A stretch of 64,000 nt of DNA, from the NCBI GenBank assembly GCA_965279085.1, contig OZ257149.1, positions 248,001-312,000 on the forward strand, in the 5' to 3' direction. Below, piece by piece: positions 27,109-36,462 of this stretch (the first letter of the stretch is position 1; each line of letters starts with the position of its first letter). Source of the DNA: UBA7672 sp965279085. GTDB lineage: Bacteria > Pseudomonadota > Alphaproteobacteria > Caulobacterales > Hyphomonadaceae. The notes beneath the pieces were generated by a model. That model did no database searches and had not been told where the DNA came from. It worked only from the letters and a program-made list of their open reading frames with translations. The position numbers were made by a program, and so were the translations under genes.

Positions 27109-27786
27109 TCAGCCATCCAGATCCTTGCGGATCGAGGCGAAGACGTTGTGGAACATCTCCTCCGTAAGCCGTCCCGTGTTCGTGTTGTACCGGCTGCAAT
27201 GATAGCTGTCGTGCAGGACAATCGGGCCGTGTGGCCCTGGCAGGACGTGGCGCTTGTTATGGCCGAAGACGGCCGCAGAGGGCTTGCCGCCCAGGGCGCG
27301 GACGGTGCTGTCGTGGGCGATGCGGCCGAGGGCCAGCACGACCTTCACATTCGGAAGCTGGGCGATCCGCGAAATCAGGAACTGGCGACAGGTGACGATC
27401 TCCGCACCCGTCGGCTTGTTCTCGGGCGGGACGCAGCGGACGGCGTTGGAGATCAGCGTGTCCTTGAGCTTCAGCCCGTCATCCGGGCGCGCCTGATACT
27501 TGCCGGTCGAGAAGCCGAACTTCGCCAGCGTTGAGTAGAGCAGGTCGCCGGCGTAGTCGCCGGTGAAGGGGCGGCCGGTCTTGTTGGCCCCCTGCAACCC
27601 CGGCGCGAGGCCGACGATCAGGAAACGCCCCGACGTGTCCCCGAACGAAGGGACCGGCGCATTGAACCAGTCGGGATGCGCTTTCGCGTTGGCGGTCCGG
27701 AAATCGAAGAGGCGAGGGCAGAGGGGGCAGGTCAAAGGGGCTTCTGGCGGCGCTTCTGCGAGCGCGGCTGCGGACCCCTTCGGCAT
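27109..27786 (-). CDS. Family 5 uracil-DNA glycosylase (UDGb type, Fe-S)
   Basis: A 225-residue DNA repair glycosylase removing uracil and related deaminated bases. Motif 1 reads GLAPGLQGANKTGRPFTGD, the family 5 form, lacking the catalytic Asp or Asn of other families. HDSYHCSRYN near residue 200 is motif 3. Four cysteines (C-P-L-C near the N-terminus, then one near 115 and one near 132) can hold a 4Fe-4S cluster. The ATG at 27786 shares one base with the stop codon of the NYN gene (TGATG), so translation is coupled. An in-frame TTG one codon earlier is possible. Confidence 0.93.
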   Translation of the reverse strand: MPKGSAAALAEAPPEAPLTCPLCPRLFDFRTANAKAHPDWFNAPVPSFGDTSGRFLIVGLAPGLQGANKTGRPFTGDYAGDLLYSTLAKFGFSTGKYQARPDDGLKLKDTLISNAVRCVPPENKPTGAEIVTCRQFLISRIAQLPNVKVVLALGRIAHDSTVRALGGKPSAAVFGHNKRHVLPGPHGPIVLHDSYHCSRYNTNTGRLTEEMFHNVFASIRKDLDG

Positions 27787-28385
27787 CAATCCTCCTCGTC
27801 GTCGTCCTCGTCATGGCCGCCCGCATGGGCCATCTGCATCTGCGCGCCGGCTTGCCTCGGTGGACGCCCCACCAGCTCGGCAAGATCCGCCAGCTCGATG
27901 AAGGTGTCGGCCGCCCGCCGCAGCTCGTCCGCGATCATGGGTGGCGACGTCTTTACCGTCGACACGACCGATACGCGAACGCCTCTTTCCTGCACTGCCT
28001 CGACCAGCCGGGTCAAATCCCCGTCGCCGGAGAACAGGACGACGTGGTCGACGTGGCTCGACAGGCCGAGCATGTCGACGGCGATTTCGACGTCCATGTC
28101 GCCCTTCACCCGGCGGCGGCCGGTGGAGTCCGTGAACTCCTTGGCCGGCTTCGTGACTACCTTGAAGCCATTGTACTGGAGCCAGTCCACCAGCGGGCGG
28201 ATGGGCGAATAGTCCTCGTTTTCGATGAGGGCGGTGTAATAGTAGGCCCGGATCAGCTGGCCCCTGCGCCGGAACTCATCCAGCAGCTTCCGGTAGTCGA
28301 CCTCGACGCCCAGCGTCTTGCCGGCGGAGTATAAATTCGCCCCGTCGATGAAGAGGGCCAGACGTTCGGACTTGTAGAAGGCCAT
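27786..28385 (-). CDS. NYN-domain (LabA/DUF88) nuclease-like protein
   Basis: A 199-residue PIN-fold NYN protein. Acidic metal-site residues are visible in [13 protein letters not shown] (Asp14 region), [13 protein letters not shown] and [17 protein letters not shown], as in LabA/DUF88 proteins that act as ribonucleases. The C-terminal tail is acidic (HDEDDDEED). It is the first gene of a coupled pair with the uracil-DNA glycosylase and is divergent from rpoZ; the 206-bp gap between their starts must hold both promoters. Confidence 0.92.
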   Translation of the reverse strand: MAFYKSERLALFIDGANLYSAGKTLGVEVDYRKLLDEFRRRGQLIRAYYYTALIENEDYSPIRPLVDWLQYNGFKVVTKPAKEFTDSTGRRRVKGDMDVEIAVDMLGLSSHVDHVVLFSGDGDLTRLVEAVQERGVRVSVVSTVKTSPPMIADELRRAADTFIELADLAELVGRPPRQAGAQMQMAHAGGHDEDDDEED

Positions 28386-28591
28386 CGTTGGAACCCTTCT
28401 GCCTGTGCTGGCGGCGGACGCCGAACCTGTCGGCTGTCCCGTTCTGGCGATATTGGCCGCCCGGTCGGCCCGGCAATGGCGATAAAACGCCCGTGAACGG
28501 CGGGTTTCGCTGGCAAAACAAGGCTGAAAGCCATATGTTGCACCCGCGAACCCTTTCCTGTAGGGAGGGCGGTTCCCACAGGAGATTCCGT

Positions 28592-28942
28592 ATGGCCCGC
28601 GTGACGGTTGAAGACTGCGTTGAAAAGGTCCCGAACCGCTTCAACCTGGTTCTGCTTGCCGCCCATCGTGCGCGCGTGATCCGTCAGGGCTCGCCGATCA
28701 CCATCGATCGCGACAACGACAAGGATCCCGTGGTGGCCCTCCGTGAGATCGCCGATGAGACGATCGATCTCGAAACCGTGCGCGACAGCCTCGTGGCCGA
28801 GCTGCAGGAAGTCCGCCCGAACGAGGAAGCCGAGAAGGAAGCCGACAAGCGCGCGCTCGTCGCCGCGCCGGCCGCTTCGGAAGAGGAAGTCCTCAAGGCC
28901 TATCAGGTCGAGCTGGAATCGGCGCGCGAAGAGCGTTTCTAA
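28592..28942 (+). CDS. rpoZ: RNA polymerase omega subunit
   Basis: Omega, 116 residues, assists assembly of RNA polymerase and binds near the beta' subunit. [28 protein letters not shown] is the classic N-terminus (here split at residue 20), and [10 protein letters not shown] ends the conserved core near residue 63. The Glu/Ala-rich C-terminal extension is common in alphaproteobacteria. The ATG at 28592 has an AGGAGA ribosome binding site; a much longer open frame upstream is noncoding. relA/spoT follows after 9 bp, the conserved arrangement. Confidence 0.97.
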   Translation: MARVTVEDCVEKVPNRFNLVLLAAHRARVIRQGSPITIDRDNDKDPVVALREIADETIDLETVRDSLVAELQEVRPNEEAEKEADKRALVAAPAASEEEVLKAYQVELESAREERF

Positions 28943-28951
28943 GAGGTCTGC

Positions 28952-31189
28952 ATGGGGCAGCCGTCCAACGTAGCCCCTTTCAAGAAACCAGCTGACACGG
29001 CGAAAGCCGCAACGGCCCCGCGCGGCCGCAAGTTCCTGCGTCAGAACGAGCTCGTCGATCGTGTGAAGGCGTACCAGCCGGACGCCGACGAGGACGAACT
29101 GAACAAGGCCTACGTTTACGCGGTGATGAAACACGGCCAGCAGATGCGCCATTCGGGCGACCCGTATTTCGCTCATCCCGTTTCGGTCGCCGGCCTGCTC
29201 ACCGAACTGCGCATGGACCAGTCCACGATCATCGCGGGGCTGCTGCATGACGTGGTCGAGGACTGCGATGTCCCGATCAGCGAAATTCGCGAGATGTTCG
29301 GCAAGGAAGTCGCCGAGCTGGTCGATGGCGTGACCAAGCTGCCCAAGCAGCGCGAAGGCGCGCCGATCCCGCGCGCGCAGCAGCAGGCCGAGAACTTCCA
29401 GAAATTCATCCTCGCCACGACGAAGGACATCCGTGTCCTCCTCGTGAAGCTGGCCGATCGTCTGCACAACATGCGCACGATCGAGTTCATGCCGACGGAG
29501 GAAGCGAAGCTCCGGGTCTCGCGCGAGACGCTGGACATTTATGCGCCGCTGGCGCGCCGCGTCGGCCTCTCGATCTTCGCGGTGGAGCTGGAGGATCAGG
29601 CGTTCCGGCAGGTCAATCCGGTGGCGCATTCGGCCATCGTGAAGCGTCTTGAGGAACTGGTGGTCGACGATACGTCTGTTGTCGACCGCATTCGCTCGGA
29701 CCTCGACACGGTGATGCTCGCACGCGGCGTTCGCGGCGAGCTGGTCGGTCGCATGAAGCGGCCGTATTCGATCTGGCGGAAGCTCGAGAACAAGTCGATC
29801 TCGTTCAAGGATCTCGGCGACGTGTTCGCCTATCGCCTCATCGTTCCGACGCCGGAGGATTGCTACAGGGCGCTCGGCGCCGCGCACCAGCAGTGGGCCG
29901 CGCTGTCGGAGCGGTTCAAGGACTATATCTCCGTTCCCAAGCCCAACGGTTATCGTTCGCTGCACACCACCTTCCTCGGACCCGGCAATCGCCGCGTCGA
30001 ACTCCAGATCCGCACGAAGGACATGGACGCGATCGCCGAACGCGGCGTGGCGGCGCACTGGAAATACAAGAACGAGCAGTACGGCTTCGACGCCGAAGCC
30101 GCGCGTGAATCCGGCCTCGATGCGGAAGCGGAACTCGTCGAATTCGCGGACATGCTGAAGCACGGCTCCAGCCCGGAGGAATTCCTCGAGCACGCCAAGC
30201 TGCAGATGTATCGCGACAGCGTGTTCGTGTTCACGCCAAAGGGGCAGCTCGTGCGCCTTCCTGCTGGCGCCACGCCGCTCGACTTTGCTTATGCCGTTCA
30301 CACCGAGATCGGCGACACGACCATCGGGGCCCGTATCAATGGGCAAGAGCGGCCGCTCCGCACTATCCTTGAAAACGGCGACACGGTCGAAGTCCTGCGC
30401 GGCGAACGGCCGGCGGCCCAACCGCACTGGGAAAGCCTGGCGATCACGGGCCGCGCCCGTTCCGCCATCCGGCGCCTGACGCGTACGGCCGAGCGTGGCG
30501 AGTTCATCGCCATCGGTCACCGCCTGATCGAGCATGCGCTTCGTCGCATCGGTCTTGATCCGGACGAGGTCGATCAGAACGAAATGATCGAGCGCGCCGG
30601 ATTCGAGAAGATTGACGCGCTCGCTGAGGCCGTGGGCCGCGGACGCCTGTCGACATCGGACATGCTTGAGAAGGCCTTCCCGGGCCTCGACGATCCGGGC
30701 CGGCAGGCGCCGGCCAATCCGGACAAGGAAGCGCCGAGCCTCGTCGCCGGCGGCGAGATGACCGCTGGCGTGACCATGCACCTCGCCGAATGCTGCTCGC
30801 CTCTGCCCGGCGACCGCATCGTGGGTGTGCTGATCCCGGAGAAGGGCATCGAGGTTCACGTCATCGATTGCGCGCGCCTTGGCGATTATGAAGACCAGGC
30901 CGACCGCTGGCTCGACCTGCGCTGGAAGCCGAAGGCGGACAGCGATGTGCTTGCGGTAGGCCGCATTCACGTCACCACCGCCAACCGGCGCGGCGCGCTG
31001 GCCCTGCTCGCCAAGACGGTGTCCGACGCGCAGGGGAACATCATCAATGTGAAGACGCTGAAGCGGTCGCCCGACTTCTTCGATTTCGAGTTCGATGTGG
31101 AGGTCGAGGACAGCCGCCGCCTCACACAGATTGTTGCCGCCCTCCGCGCACTCGCCGTGGTGGACTCGGCTGAACGCGTAAAGGGATAG
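28952..31189 (+). CDS. relA: Bifunctional (p)ppGpp synthetase/hydrolase (RelA/SpoT homologue)
   Basis: A 745-residue Rsh enzyme, the single long stringent-response protein of most alphaproteobacteria. Hydrolase HD domain: GDPYFAHPVSVAGLL, LLHDVVED with the His-Asp pair, LADRLHNMRT. Synthetase domain: RPYSIWRKLENK, DLGDVFAYRLIV, PNGYRSLHTT and VELQIRT with the catalytic Glu. TGS domain: FVFTPKGQLVRLPAGATPLDFAYAVH region near residue 430. C-terminal zinc-finger-like CCSPLPGD and ACT domain (NRRGALALLAKTVSDA). Both active sites look intact. It sits between rpoZ and a small secreted-protein gene. Confidence 0.97.
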   Translation: MGQPSNVAPFKKPADTAKAATAPRGRKFLRQNELVDRVKAYQPDADEDELNKAYVYAVMKHGQQMRHSGDPYFAHPVSVAGLLTELRMDQSTIIAGLLHDVVEDCDVPISEIREMFGKEVAELVDGVTKLPKQREGAPIPRAQQQAENFQKFILATTKDIRVLLVKLADRLHNMRTIEFMPTEEAKLRVSRETLDIYAPLARRVGLSIFAVELEDQAFRQVNPVAHSAIVKRLEELVVDDTSVVDRIRSDLDTVMLARGVRGELVGRMKRPYSIWRKLENKSISFKDLGDVFAYRLIVPTPEDCYRALGAAHQQWAALSERFKDYISVPKPNGYRSLHTTFLGPGNRRVELQIRTKDMDAIAERGVAAHWKYKNEQYGFDAEAARESGLDAEAELVEFADMLKHGSSPEEFLEHAKLQMYRDSVFVFTPKGQLVRLPAGATPLDFAYAVHTEIGDTTIGARINGQERPLRTILENGDTVEVLRGERPAAQPHWESLAITGRARSAIRRLTRTAERGEFIAIGHRLIEHALRRIGLDPDEVDQNEMIERAGFEKIDALAEAVGRGRLSTSDMLEKAFPGLDDPGRQAPANPDKEAPSLVAGGEMTAGVTMHLAECCSPLPGDRIVGVLIPEKGIEVHVIDCARLGDYEDQADRWLDLRWKPKADSDVLAVGRIHVTTANRRGALALLAKTVSDAQGNIINVKTLKRSPDFFDFEFDVEVEDSRRLTQIVAALRALAVVDSAERVKG

Positions 31190-31191
31190 AC

Positions 31192-31575
31192 ATGCGTTTC
31201 CTGATGGCCTTCGCGATGCTCGCCGCCATGGCGTGTGCTCCAGTCTCGACGACGACGTCTGCCGCTTCCCTCGATGGGCCACAGACGCCGGTTTCGGCTC
31301 CGAAACCCGCCGACGAAGCCAGCTGCAAGACAGCGGGCGGCGACTGGCGGCCCATCTGCCGGATGCAGCAACCGGCGTGTGTGTTCAGCTATAGGGACGC
31401 TGGAAAAGCCTGCTCGGATGGCGACGATTGCGCGGGTGATTGCATTGTCAAGGGTGGGGAGTTTGCCTCTGACGGCAAGGCCGCAACAGGTGTCTGCTCG
31501 GCTAGCAGCGATCCCTGTGGCTGCAAGCAGAAGATCGAGGATGGCAAGACAACAGCGGCTATCTGCGTCGACTAG
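31192..31575 (+). CDS. Small Cys-rich exported protein or lipoprotein
   Basis: A 127-residue protein with an N-terminal signal (MRFLMAFAMLAAMACAP). Cys15 is placed like a lipoprotein cysteine, though the box AAMAC is weak. The mature part has about ten cysteines, suggesting several disulfides and a periplasmic or surface location (CKTAGGDWRPICR, CSDGDDCAGDCIV, SDPCGCKQK). Its ATG comes two bases after the relA/spoT stop, so it is probably co-transcribed. Similar short Cys-rich proteins are scattered in alphaproteobacteria without a known role. Confidence 0.72.
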   Translation: MRFLMAFAMLAAMACAPVSTTTSAASLDGPQTPVSAPKPADEASCKTAGGDWRPICRMQQPACVFSYRDAGKACSDGDDCAGDCIVKGGEFASDGKAATGVCSASSDPCGCKQKIEDGKTTAAICVD

Positions 31576-31635
31576 ACGCCGGCAGGCCTGCGGAATCCGT
31601 TGAGCACCGCCCCTGAAAACGCTAGAGCGTGGCCC

Positions 31636-32220
31636 ATGGAAACCAAAGACGTTCTCGATGAATTCCGTAAAGTCGGCGCCCTGCTGGAGGGCCACTTCAT
31701 CCTGTCGTCTGGCAGGCGCAGCCCGGTCTTCCTGCAGAAGGCGCTTGTCTTCTCGCACCCGAAGACGACGGAGCGGCTGTGCGCGGCGCTCGCCCGCAAG
31801 CTCGAAAGCGTGTTCGGCAAGATCGATGTCGTGGTCGGCCCCGCCGTGGGCGGTCTGATCCCCGGTTATGAGACGGCGCGCGCGCTTGGCTGCCGCTCGA
31901 TCTACACAGAGCGCGAGGGCGGGGTGATGAGCCTGCGTCGTGGCTTCACCGTCGAGCCGTCCGACCGCGTCGTCATCGTGGAAGATATCGTCACCACCGG
32001 CATCTCCATGCGCGAGACGCTGGAGGCGCTGAAGGCCGCCGGCGCAAACGTCATCGGTGCGGCGTGCATCGTGGATCGTGCGAACGGCAAGGCTGATGTC
32101 GGCGGCCTGAAGCTTGTCTCGCTCGCCGCTGTCGACTTCCCCGACTACGACGCAAACGACCTTCCGCCTGAGCTGGCGAAACTTCCCGCCGTGAAGCCGG
32201 GAAGCAGGGGGCTGAAGTGA
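31636..32220 (+). CDS. pyrE: Orotate phosphoribosyltransferase
   Basis: PyrE, 194 residues, converts orotate and PRPP to orotidine 5'-phosphate in pyrimidine synthesis. The PRPP-binding motif is [14 protein letters not shown] near residue 120. [17 protein letters not shown] near residue 20 and YTEREGG near 97 are further conserved blocks. [10 protein letters not shown] at 31636 is the natural N-terminus; a TTG 36 bases upstream extends the frame without family support. pdxJ starts at an overlapping GTGA. Confidence 0.96.
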   Translation: METKDVLDEFRKVGALLEGHFILSSGRRSPVFLQKALVFSHPKTTERLCAALARKLESVFGKIDVVVGPAVGGLIPGYETARALGCRSIYTEREGGVMSLRRGFTVEPSDRVVIVEDIVTTGISMRETLEALKAAGANVIGAACIVDRANGKADVGGLKLVSLAAVDFPDYDANDLPPELAKLPAVKPGSRGLK

Positions 32221-32969
32221 CGCTTCAACGCGCTCGCCTCGGCGTGAACATCGATCACGTCGCGACCATCCGCAATGCTCGCGGCGGCGCGCATCCCGAT
32301 CCGGCCAAGGCGGCTGCCATCGCGCAGGCTGCCGGCGCCGACGGCATCACGATCCATCTGCGTGAGGATCGCCGCCACATCCGTGATCATGATCTCGAAT
32401 CGGTGCGCGGCGCGGTGAACCTGCCCATCAATCTCGAGATGGCGACGACGGATGAGATGCTGGCCATCGCGCTGAGGTTCAAACCGCACGCAGCCTGCCT
32501 TGTGCCCGAGCGGCGCGAGGAGCGTACGACCGAAGGCGGGCTCGATGTCGCCCGCCTGCACAATCAGGTCGCGCCTTATGTGACGAAGCTGCGTGATGCG
32601 GGCATTCGCGTTTCGCTTTTCATCGAGCCGAGCATTGTCCAGGTGGCGGTCGCCGAAGCCATCGGCGCGCCCGTCGTGGAGTTGCACACGGGAAAGTATG
32701 TCGAGCTGGTCTTCGCGGGCGACAAGGCGGGTGCGGCCGAGGAATTGAAACGCCTGCAGGAAGCTGCGGCGCACGGTCACGAGCGCGGTATCGAGATCCA
32801 TGTCGGCCACGGCCTCACCTACGACACTGTCCGCCCTGTCGCCGCCATTCCGGAAGTTCGCGAACTCAACATCGGCCACTTCATCATGGGCGAGGCGTTG
32901 TTCGTCGGCCTTGAAGCTGCCGTGACGCGTATGCGCCAGGAAATCGACATCGCACGTGGCCACGCATGA
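32217..32969 (+). CDS. pdxJ: Pyridoxine 5'-phosphate synthase
   Basis: PdxJ, 250 residues, condenses 1-deoxyxylulose 5-phosphate with 3-amino-2-oxopropyl phosphate to form pyridoxine 5'-phosphate. [17 protein letters not shown] is the diagnostic N-terminal motif; [15 protein letters not shown] and HVGHGLTYD follow along the TIM barrel. The GTG start overlaps the pyrE stop (GTGA), and the stop overlaps the acpS ATG, so all three are translationally coupled. Confidence 0.97.
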   Translation: MTLQRARLGVNIDHVATIRNARGGAHPDPAKAAAIAQAAGADGITIHLREDRRHIRDHDLESVRGAVNLPINLEMATTDEMLAIALRFKPHAACLVPERREERTTEGGLDVARLHNQVAPYVTKLRDAGIRVSLFIEPSIVQVAVAEAIGAPVVELHTGKYVELVFAGDKAGAAEELKRLQEAAAHGHERGIEIHVGHGLTYDTVRPVAAIPEVRELNIGHFIMGEALFVGLEAAVTRMRQEIDIARGHA

Positions 32970-33379
32970 TCATCGGGCTCGGCCAGGACATGTGCGATAT
33001 CCGGCGGATCGAGAAATCGATTGAACGTTTCGGCGACCGCTTCACGCATCGCGTCTTCACCGAGACCGAACGCAAGACCGCAGATCGCCGGAAGGAACGC
33101 GCCGCCACCTACGCCAAGCGCTTCGCCGCGAAGGAGGCATGCGCGAAGGCCCTCGGCACGGGCGTTCCGCGACGCGGAGTTCACTGGCAACACATGGGCG
33201 TGGTCAATCTGCCGACCGGCAAGCCCACATTCGCATTGTCTGGTGGAGCAGCCGAGCGCCTCGCGAAACTTACGCCGCCGGGCATGACGTGCGTGATCCA
33301 CCTCACCATCACCGACGAGTATCCCTACGCGCAGGCGCAGGTGATCATCGAGGCGCTGCCGATCGGGACCGCACCGTGA
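32966..33379 (+). CDS. acpS: Holo-[acyl-carrier-protein] synthase
   Basis: AcpS, 137 residues, moves 4'-phosphopantetheine from coenzyme A to acyl carrier protein. [20 protein letters not shown] carries the N-terminal Asp of the magnesium site and [15 protein letters not shown] the conserved Lys-Glu. The family length is about 130. It overlaps pdxJ by four bases and rnc by four (GTGA). In many alphaproteobacteria lepB lies between acpS and rnc; here it is absent. Confidence 0.96.
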   Translation: MIIGLGQDMCDIRRIEKSIERFGDRFTHRVFTETERKTADRRKERAATYAKRFAAKEACAKALGTGVPRRGVHWQHMGVVNLPTGKPTFALSGGAAERLAKLTPPGMTCVIHLTITDEYPYAQAQVIIEALPIGTAP

Positions 33380-34140
33380 CGCGCCCCAACTCCAGTCACA
33401 CAGGCAAGCGCAGGCGCAACCGGTCTCGCGGCGCCGACGCTGCACCGAGCCTGACCAAGGAGCAGCACGAAGCCTGTGAATCCGCCATTGGCTACCGCTT
33501 CAAGGACGAGAAGCTGCTTGAACGCGCTATGACACACCGCTCCGCCACGCAGGGCAGGGCCGCCGAGTGGAGCAATGAGCGTTTGGAGTTTCTCGGTGAT
33601 CGCGTGCTCGGTCTCGTCATCGTCGAAGCATTGATGGAGCGATTTCCAACCCTGCGCGAAGGCGAGCTTGCCCCGCGCCTCAATGCGATGGTCAGCCGCG
33701 ACGCCTGCGCTGTCATCGGCGCTGAGCTCGGGCTCGGTCAGTTCCTCATCGTCGACAAGTCCGAGCGCGCCACGGGCGGCGCCGAAAAGCGCTCGCTGCT
33801 CGCCAACGCCGCCGAAGCCGTGATTGGCGCGATCTACACCGACGGCGGACTGGACAAGGCGCGCAAGTTCATCCTCAGGGCCTGGGCAACGCTGCTGAAG
33901 GGTACGCAGGAGAAGCCCCGCGACGCCAAGTCTTCGCTGCAGGAATGGGCGCAGGGCGAAGGCCTTGCCACCCCGACTTACCGGCATGACAGCCGCGAAG
34001 GCCCGGACCACGCGCCAGTCTTCACCGCTACCGTTCTAATCACCGGCCACGCTCCCGTCTCGGGAACTGGCGCATCCAAGCAACACGCAGAGCGCGCAGC
34101 AGCACAGAAGATGCTCGCCGCGATCGGAGTTCACTCATGA
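33376..34140 (+). CDS. rnc: Ribonuclease III
   Basis: RNase III, 254 residues, cuts double-stranded RNA in rRNA maturation and regulation. The signature [16 protein letters not shown] near residue 72 holds the catalytic Glu and Asp; [13 protein letters not shown] near 150 holds the second pair. The double-stranded RNA-binding domain occupies the C-terminal 70 residues. The GTG at 33376 overlaps the acpS stop; a basic 30-residue extension precedes the nuclease domain. The stop overlaps the era ATG (ATGA). Confidence 0.96.
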   Translation: MTRPNSSHTGKRRRNRSRGADAAPSLTKEQHEACESAIGYRFKDEKLLERAMTHRSATQGRAAEWSNERLEFLGDRVLGLVIVEALMERFPTLREGELAPRLNAMVSRDACAVIGAELGLGQFLIVDKSERATGGAEKRSLLANAAEAVIGAIYTDGGLDKARKFILRAWATLLKGTQEKPRDAKSSLQEWAQGEGLATPTYRHDSREGPDHAPVFTATVLITGHAPVSGTGASKQHAERAAAQKMLAAIGVHS

Positions 34141-35072
34141 CCACCCGCGCCGGGTTCTCGGCCATCATCGGCGCGCCCAACGCCGGCAAATCCACTTTGG
34201 TGAACCGTCTCGTCGGCTCCAAGGTGTCGATCGTCACGCACAAGGTGCAGACGACGCGGTTCCCCATTCGCGGCGTGATGATGCGCGGGGAGTCGCAGGT
34301 CGTTCTCGTCGACACGCCTGGTATCTTCTCGCCGAAACGGCGTCTCGACCGCGCGATGGTGAAGTCCGCCTGGGAGGGCGCCGGCGATGCCGACGGTATC
34401 GTCCACTTGGTCGATGCGCGCCACTGGACCGGGGCGGGCGCCGAGTTCATTCCGGCGGGAGAGTATGAAGGCCCAGCCGAAGACGAGGCCATCATTGCCC
34501 GCCTGAAGGAGCTTGGCGTCAAAGCCATCCTGGCGCTCAACAAGATCGATCTTGTCGAACGCCAAGCGCTTCTGGTTGCCGCCAAAACCTTGTTCGACAC
34601 CGGCGTCTACTCGGACGTGGTGATGATTTCGGGTCTCAATGGCGATGGCGTAGATCAGCTGGCCGACATGCTGGCTTCCCGCATGCCGGAGGGGCCGTTC
34701 CTTTTCCCGGAAGACCAGTCCGCCGACATCCCGATCCGCATGCTCGCCGCCGAAGTCACGCGCGAGAAGCTGATGCTGCGCCTGCACCAGGAAATTCCAT
34801 ACCAGCTCACCGTCGAGACGGAGACGTGGGAACAGCACGGCAATGGCGCGGTGAAAATCGAGCAGATGATCCATGTTTCACGCGAAGGGCACCGGAGCAT
34901 CGTGCTCGGGAAGGGCGGGCAGACGATCAAGGAGATCGGCATGGCGTCCCGCAAGGAACTCTCCGGCATCCTCGGGAAGCCCGTTCATCTGTTCCTGCGC
35001 GTGAAGGTCTCGGAACGCTGGCAGGATAATCGCGAGCGCTACGCCGCCATCGGCCTCGAATTCGACGTCTGA
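34137..35072 (+). CDS. era: GTPase Era
   Basis: Era, 311 residues, is a GTPase that binds the 3' end of 16S rRNA and aids 30S assembly. G motifs: GAPNAGKST (G1), VDTPGIF (G3), LNKIDLV (G4). The C-terminal KH domain shows IVLGKGGQTIKEIGMASRKEL (split at residue 20 of the motif) and ends at the usual DLxF-like FDV. It is the last coupled gene of the rnc operon. Confidence 0.97.
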   Translation: MTTRAGFSAIIGAPNAGKSTLVNRLVGSKVSIVTHKVQTTRFPIRGVMMRGESQVVLVDTPGIFSPKRRLDRAMVKSAWEGAGDADGIVHLVDARHWTGAGAEFIPAGEYEGPAEDEAIIARLKELGVKAILALNKIDLVERQALLVAAKTLFDTGVYSDVVMISGLNGDGVDQLADMLASRMPEGPFLFPEDQSADIPIRMLAAEVTREKLMLRLHQEIPYQLTVETETWEQHGNGAVKIEQMIHVSREGHRSIVLGKGGQTIKEIGMASRKELSGILGKPVHLFLRVKVSERWQDNRERYAAIGLEFDV

Positions 35073-35170
35073 ATCGAAGGTTACCGCGCGGCCTGAAATT
35101 GCGCCCCCGATCCTGAACGGACCTTAGCAGAATTCTCGTAAACCTATGATGGTCTAATACCGGGGATGTC

Positions 35171-35569
35171 ATGTCTGGCAACGTCAACAGACAGCAAGGC
35201 CGTGGCCAGATCGCAGATCTGCGCGCCGGGCTGAAAGCTATTCAATCACCGCCTCTGCCGCTTGAGCGCAATCCGCCCAAGCCGCGCAAGGCGAAGAAGG
35301 TGGAGCAGGACGAGGAGCGTTGGGCCAAAGCCGAACGCCAGGCCCAGCTTCAGCATACGACGTCGCTGCTCGACGGCGGCAAGAAATCGAAGAAGCCCTA
35401 CGTTCGTGTCGGCCAGCGGGCGGAAAAGAAAAGCGGCGGGCTCTTCTTCCAGCTGCTCCTGGTGATGATCATCGCCGGCGGCGTCGCCTACGCGCTCGAT
35501 CCCACCATTGTTCCGAAGGAATGGAACGACAAGGCGTGGGAAGCCATCAAGGGCTTCATGCCGGCTTGA
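35171..35569 (+). CDS. Small single-pass membrane protein of unknown function
   Basis: A 132-residue protein with a long basic, Gln/Lys-rich cytoplasmic N-terminus (residues 1-95), one transmembrane helix (about 98-112, FFQLLLVMIIAGGVAYAL) and a short periplasmic tail ending GFMPA. I do not recognise a family. It follows era after 98 bp and is convergent with the sulfotransferase gene. Confidence 0.65.
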   Translation: MSGNVNRQQGRGQIADLRAGLKAIQSPPLPLERNPPKPRKAKKVEQDEERWAKAERQAQLQHTTSLLDGGKKSKKPYVRVGQRAEKKSGGLFFQLLLVMIIAGGVAYALDPTIVPKEWNDKAWEAIKGFMPA

Positions 35570-35570
35570 T

Positions 35571-36365
35571 TTATCGCGGCCCGTAGCCCAGCAGAGCGCG
35601 CAGGCCGGGGGCGGCGTAGTCCACCAGCCGCTTCTGCATCTCGGGCAGCTCGTCCGGCAGGTCGACTGCGCCTTCCAGGTTCTCGCGCGCCGTCGCGCTC
35701 TGCTTGCGGTCCGAGCCCACCAGCACGCGCTCGCGCCAGTCCGTGGGCATCTCGATGCCGCAGGCATCCAGCAGCGACGCGAAATAGAGCTCCGCTGGTT
35801 TGCTATCGAGCTTCTTGAGATGGCCGACCATGTCCTCGTAGCGGACTACGTAGGTCTTCGTTCCGAGCCAGGTCACGGCATTGAACCGAAAGATCTCCTC
35901 CAGAGTCGGCGCCTTCCCGTGAATGCCGAAGATCATCATGTTGAGCAGGTCCATCGTATCGATGCGGCCGCTCTTCAGATTGGCGTCGGTCGCGCCCTCG
36001 AAATTCTCCGACATGAAGAATCGCGCACGGGCGAGCACAAAGTCATAGGGATCGCGGACCATCAGGATGCTGCGCGCCGGCTTGAGCAGCATTGCAGCGT
36101 CATCGGAGTAGAGCAGGTGACCCCAGCTCAGCATCGGCTTCTGTGGTGAGAAAGCGATCGGCCCGTGCTGTCGCAGGATCGGATGCTGCACGAAGGTCGC
36201 GTGATACTGCTGCGGCACAGGTACGAACATCCGCATCACGTTTCGGATCAGGTGCGTGCCGCACTTCGGTACAGAGTTGAGAAAGACGGGCGCCTTGAGC
36301 GGCGTATGCGCGAACTCCGCATTGCGCTCGTTCAGGTTGTCGGCGCGCATCGTGATGCGGGGCAT
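35571..36365 (-). CDS. Sulfotransferase-domain protein
   Basis: A 264-residue PAPS-dependent sulfotransferase-like protein. VFLNSVPKCGTHLIRNVM near residue 28 is the 5'-phosphosulfate-binding loop with Lys34, and ILMVRDPYDFVLARARFF near 100 matches the 3'-phosphate-binding region. Acceptors of bacterial members range from lipids to polysaccharides; none can be inferred here. GGAGAG lies six bases before the ATG at 36365, and the longer frame to 36410 has no support. The gene is isolated, after TonB receptor 1 on the same strand. Confidence 0.85.
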   Translation of the reverse strand: MPRITMRADNLNERNAEFAHTPLKAPVFLNSVPKCGTHLIRNVMRMFVPVPQQYHATFVQHPILRQHGPIAFSPQKPMLSWGHLLYSDDAAMLLKPARSILMVRDPYDFVLARARFFMSENFEGATDANLKSGRIDTMDLLNMMIFGIHGKAPTLEEIFRFNAVTWLGTKTYVVRYEDMVGHLKKLDSKPAELYFASLLDACGIEMPTDWRERVLVGSDRKQSATARENLEGAVDLPDELPEMQKRLVDYAAPGLRALLGYGPR

Positions 36366-36409
36366 TTCGCTCTCCAGTGACGCCCCGAACCTAGCGCGGC
36401 GGCGGCGCA

Positions 36410-36441
36410 AAAGGAAAGGGCGGCGGATCGCTCCGCCGCCC
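36410..36441 (-). terminator. Rho-independent terminator of TonB receptor 1
   Basis: On the minus strand a perfect 10-bp stem GGGCGGCGGA/TCCGCCGCCC with a tetraloop, then TTTCCTTTTG, 22 bp after the receptor stop codon. Confidence 0.8.
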
Positions 36442-36462
36442 TCGATCCCATTAACCGAAGTC

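Noticed and set aside
28253..31282. A 1009-codon frame opposite relA/spoT
   Set aside because: It is antisense to a complete Rsh gene and has no recognisable domain; long antisense frames are expected in high-GC DNA.
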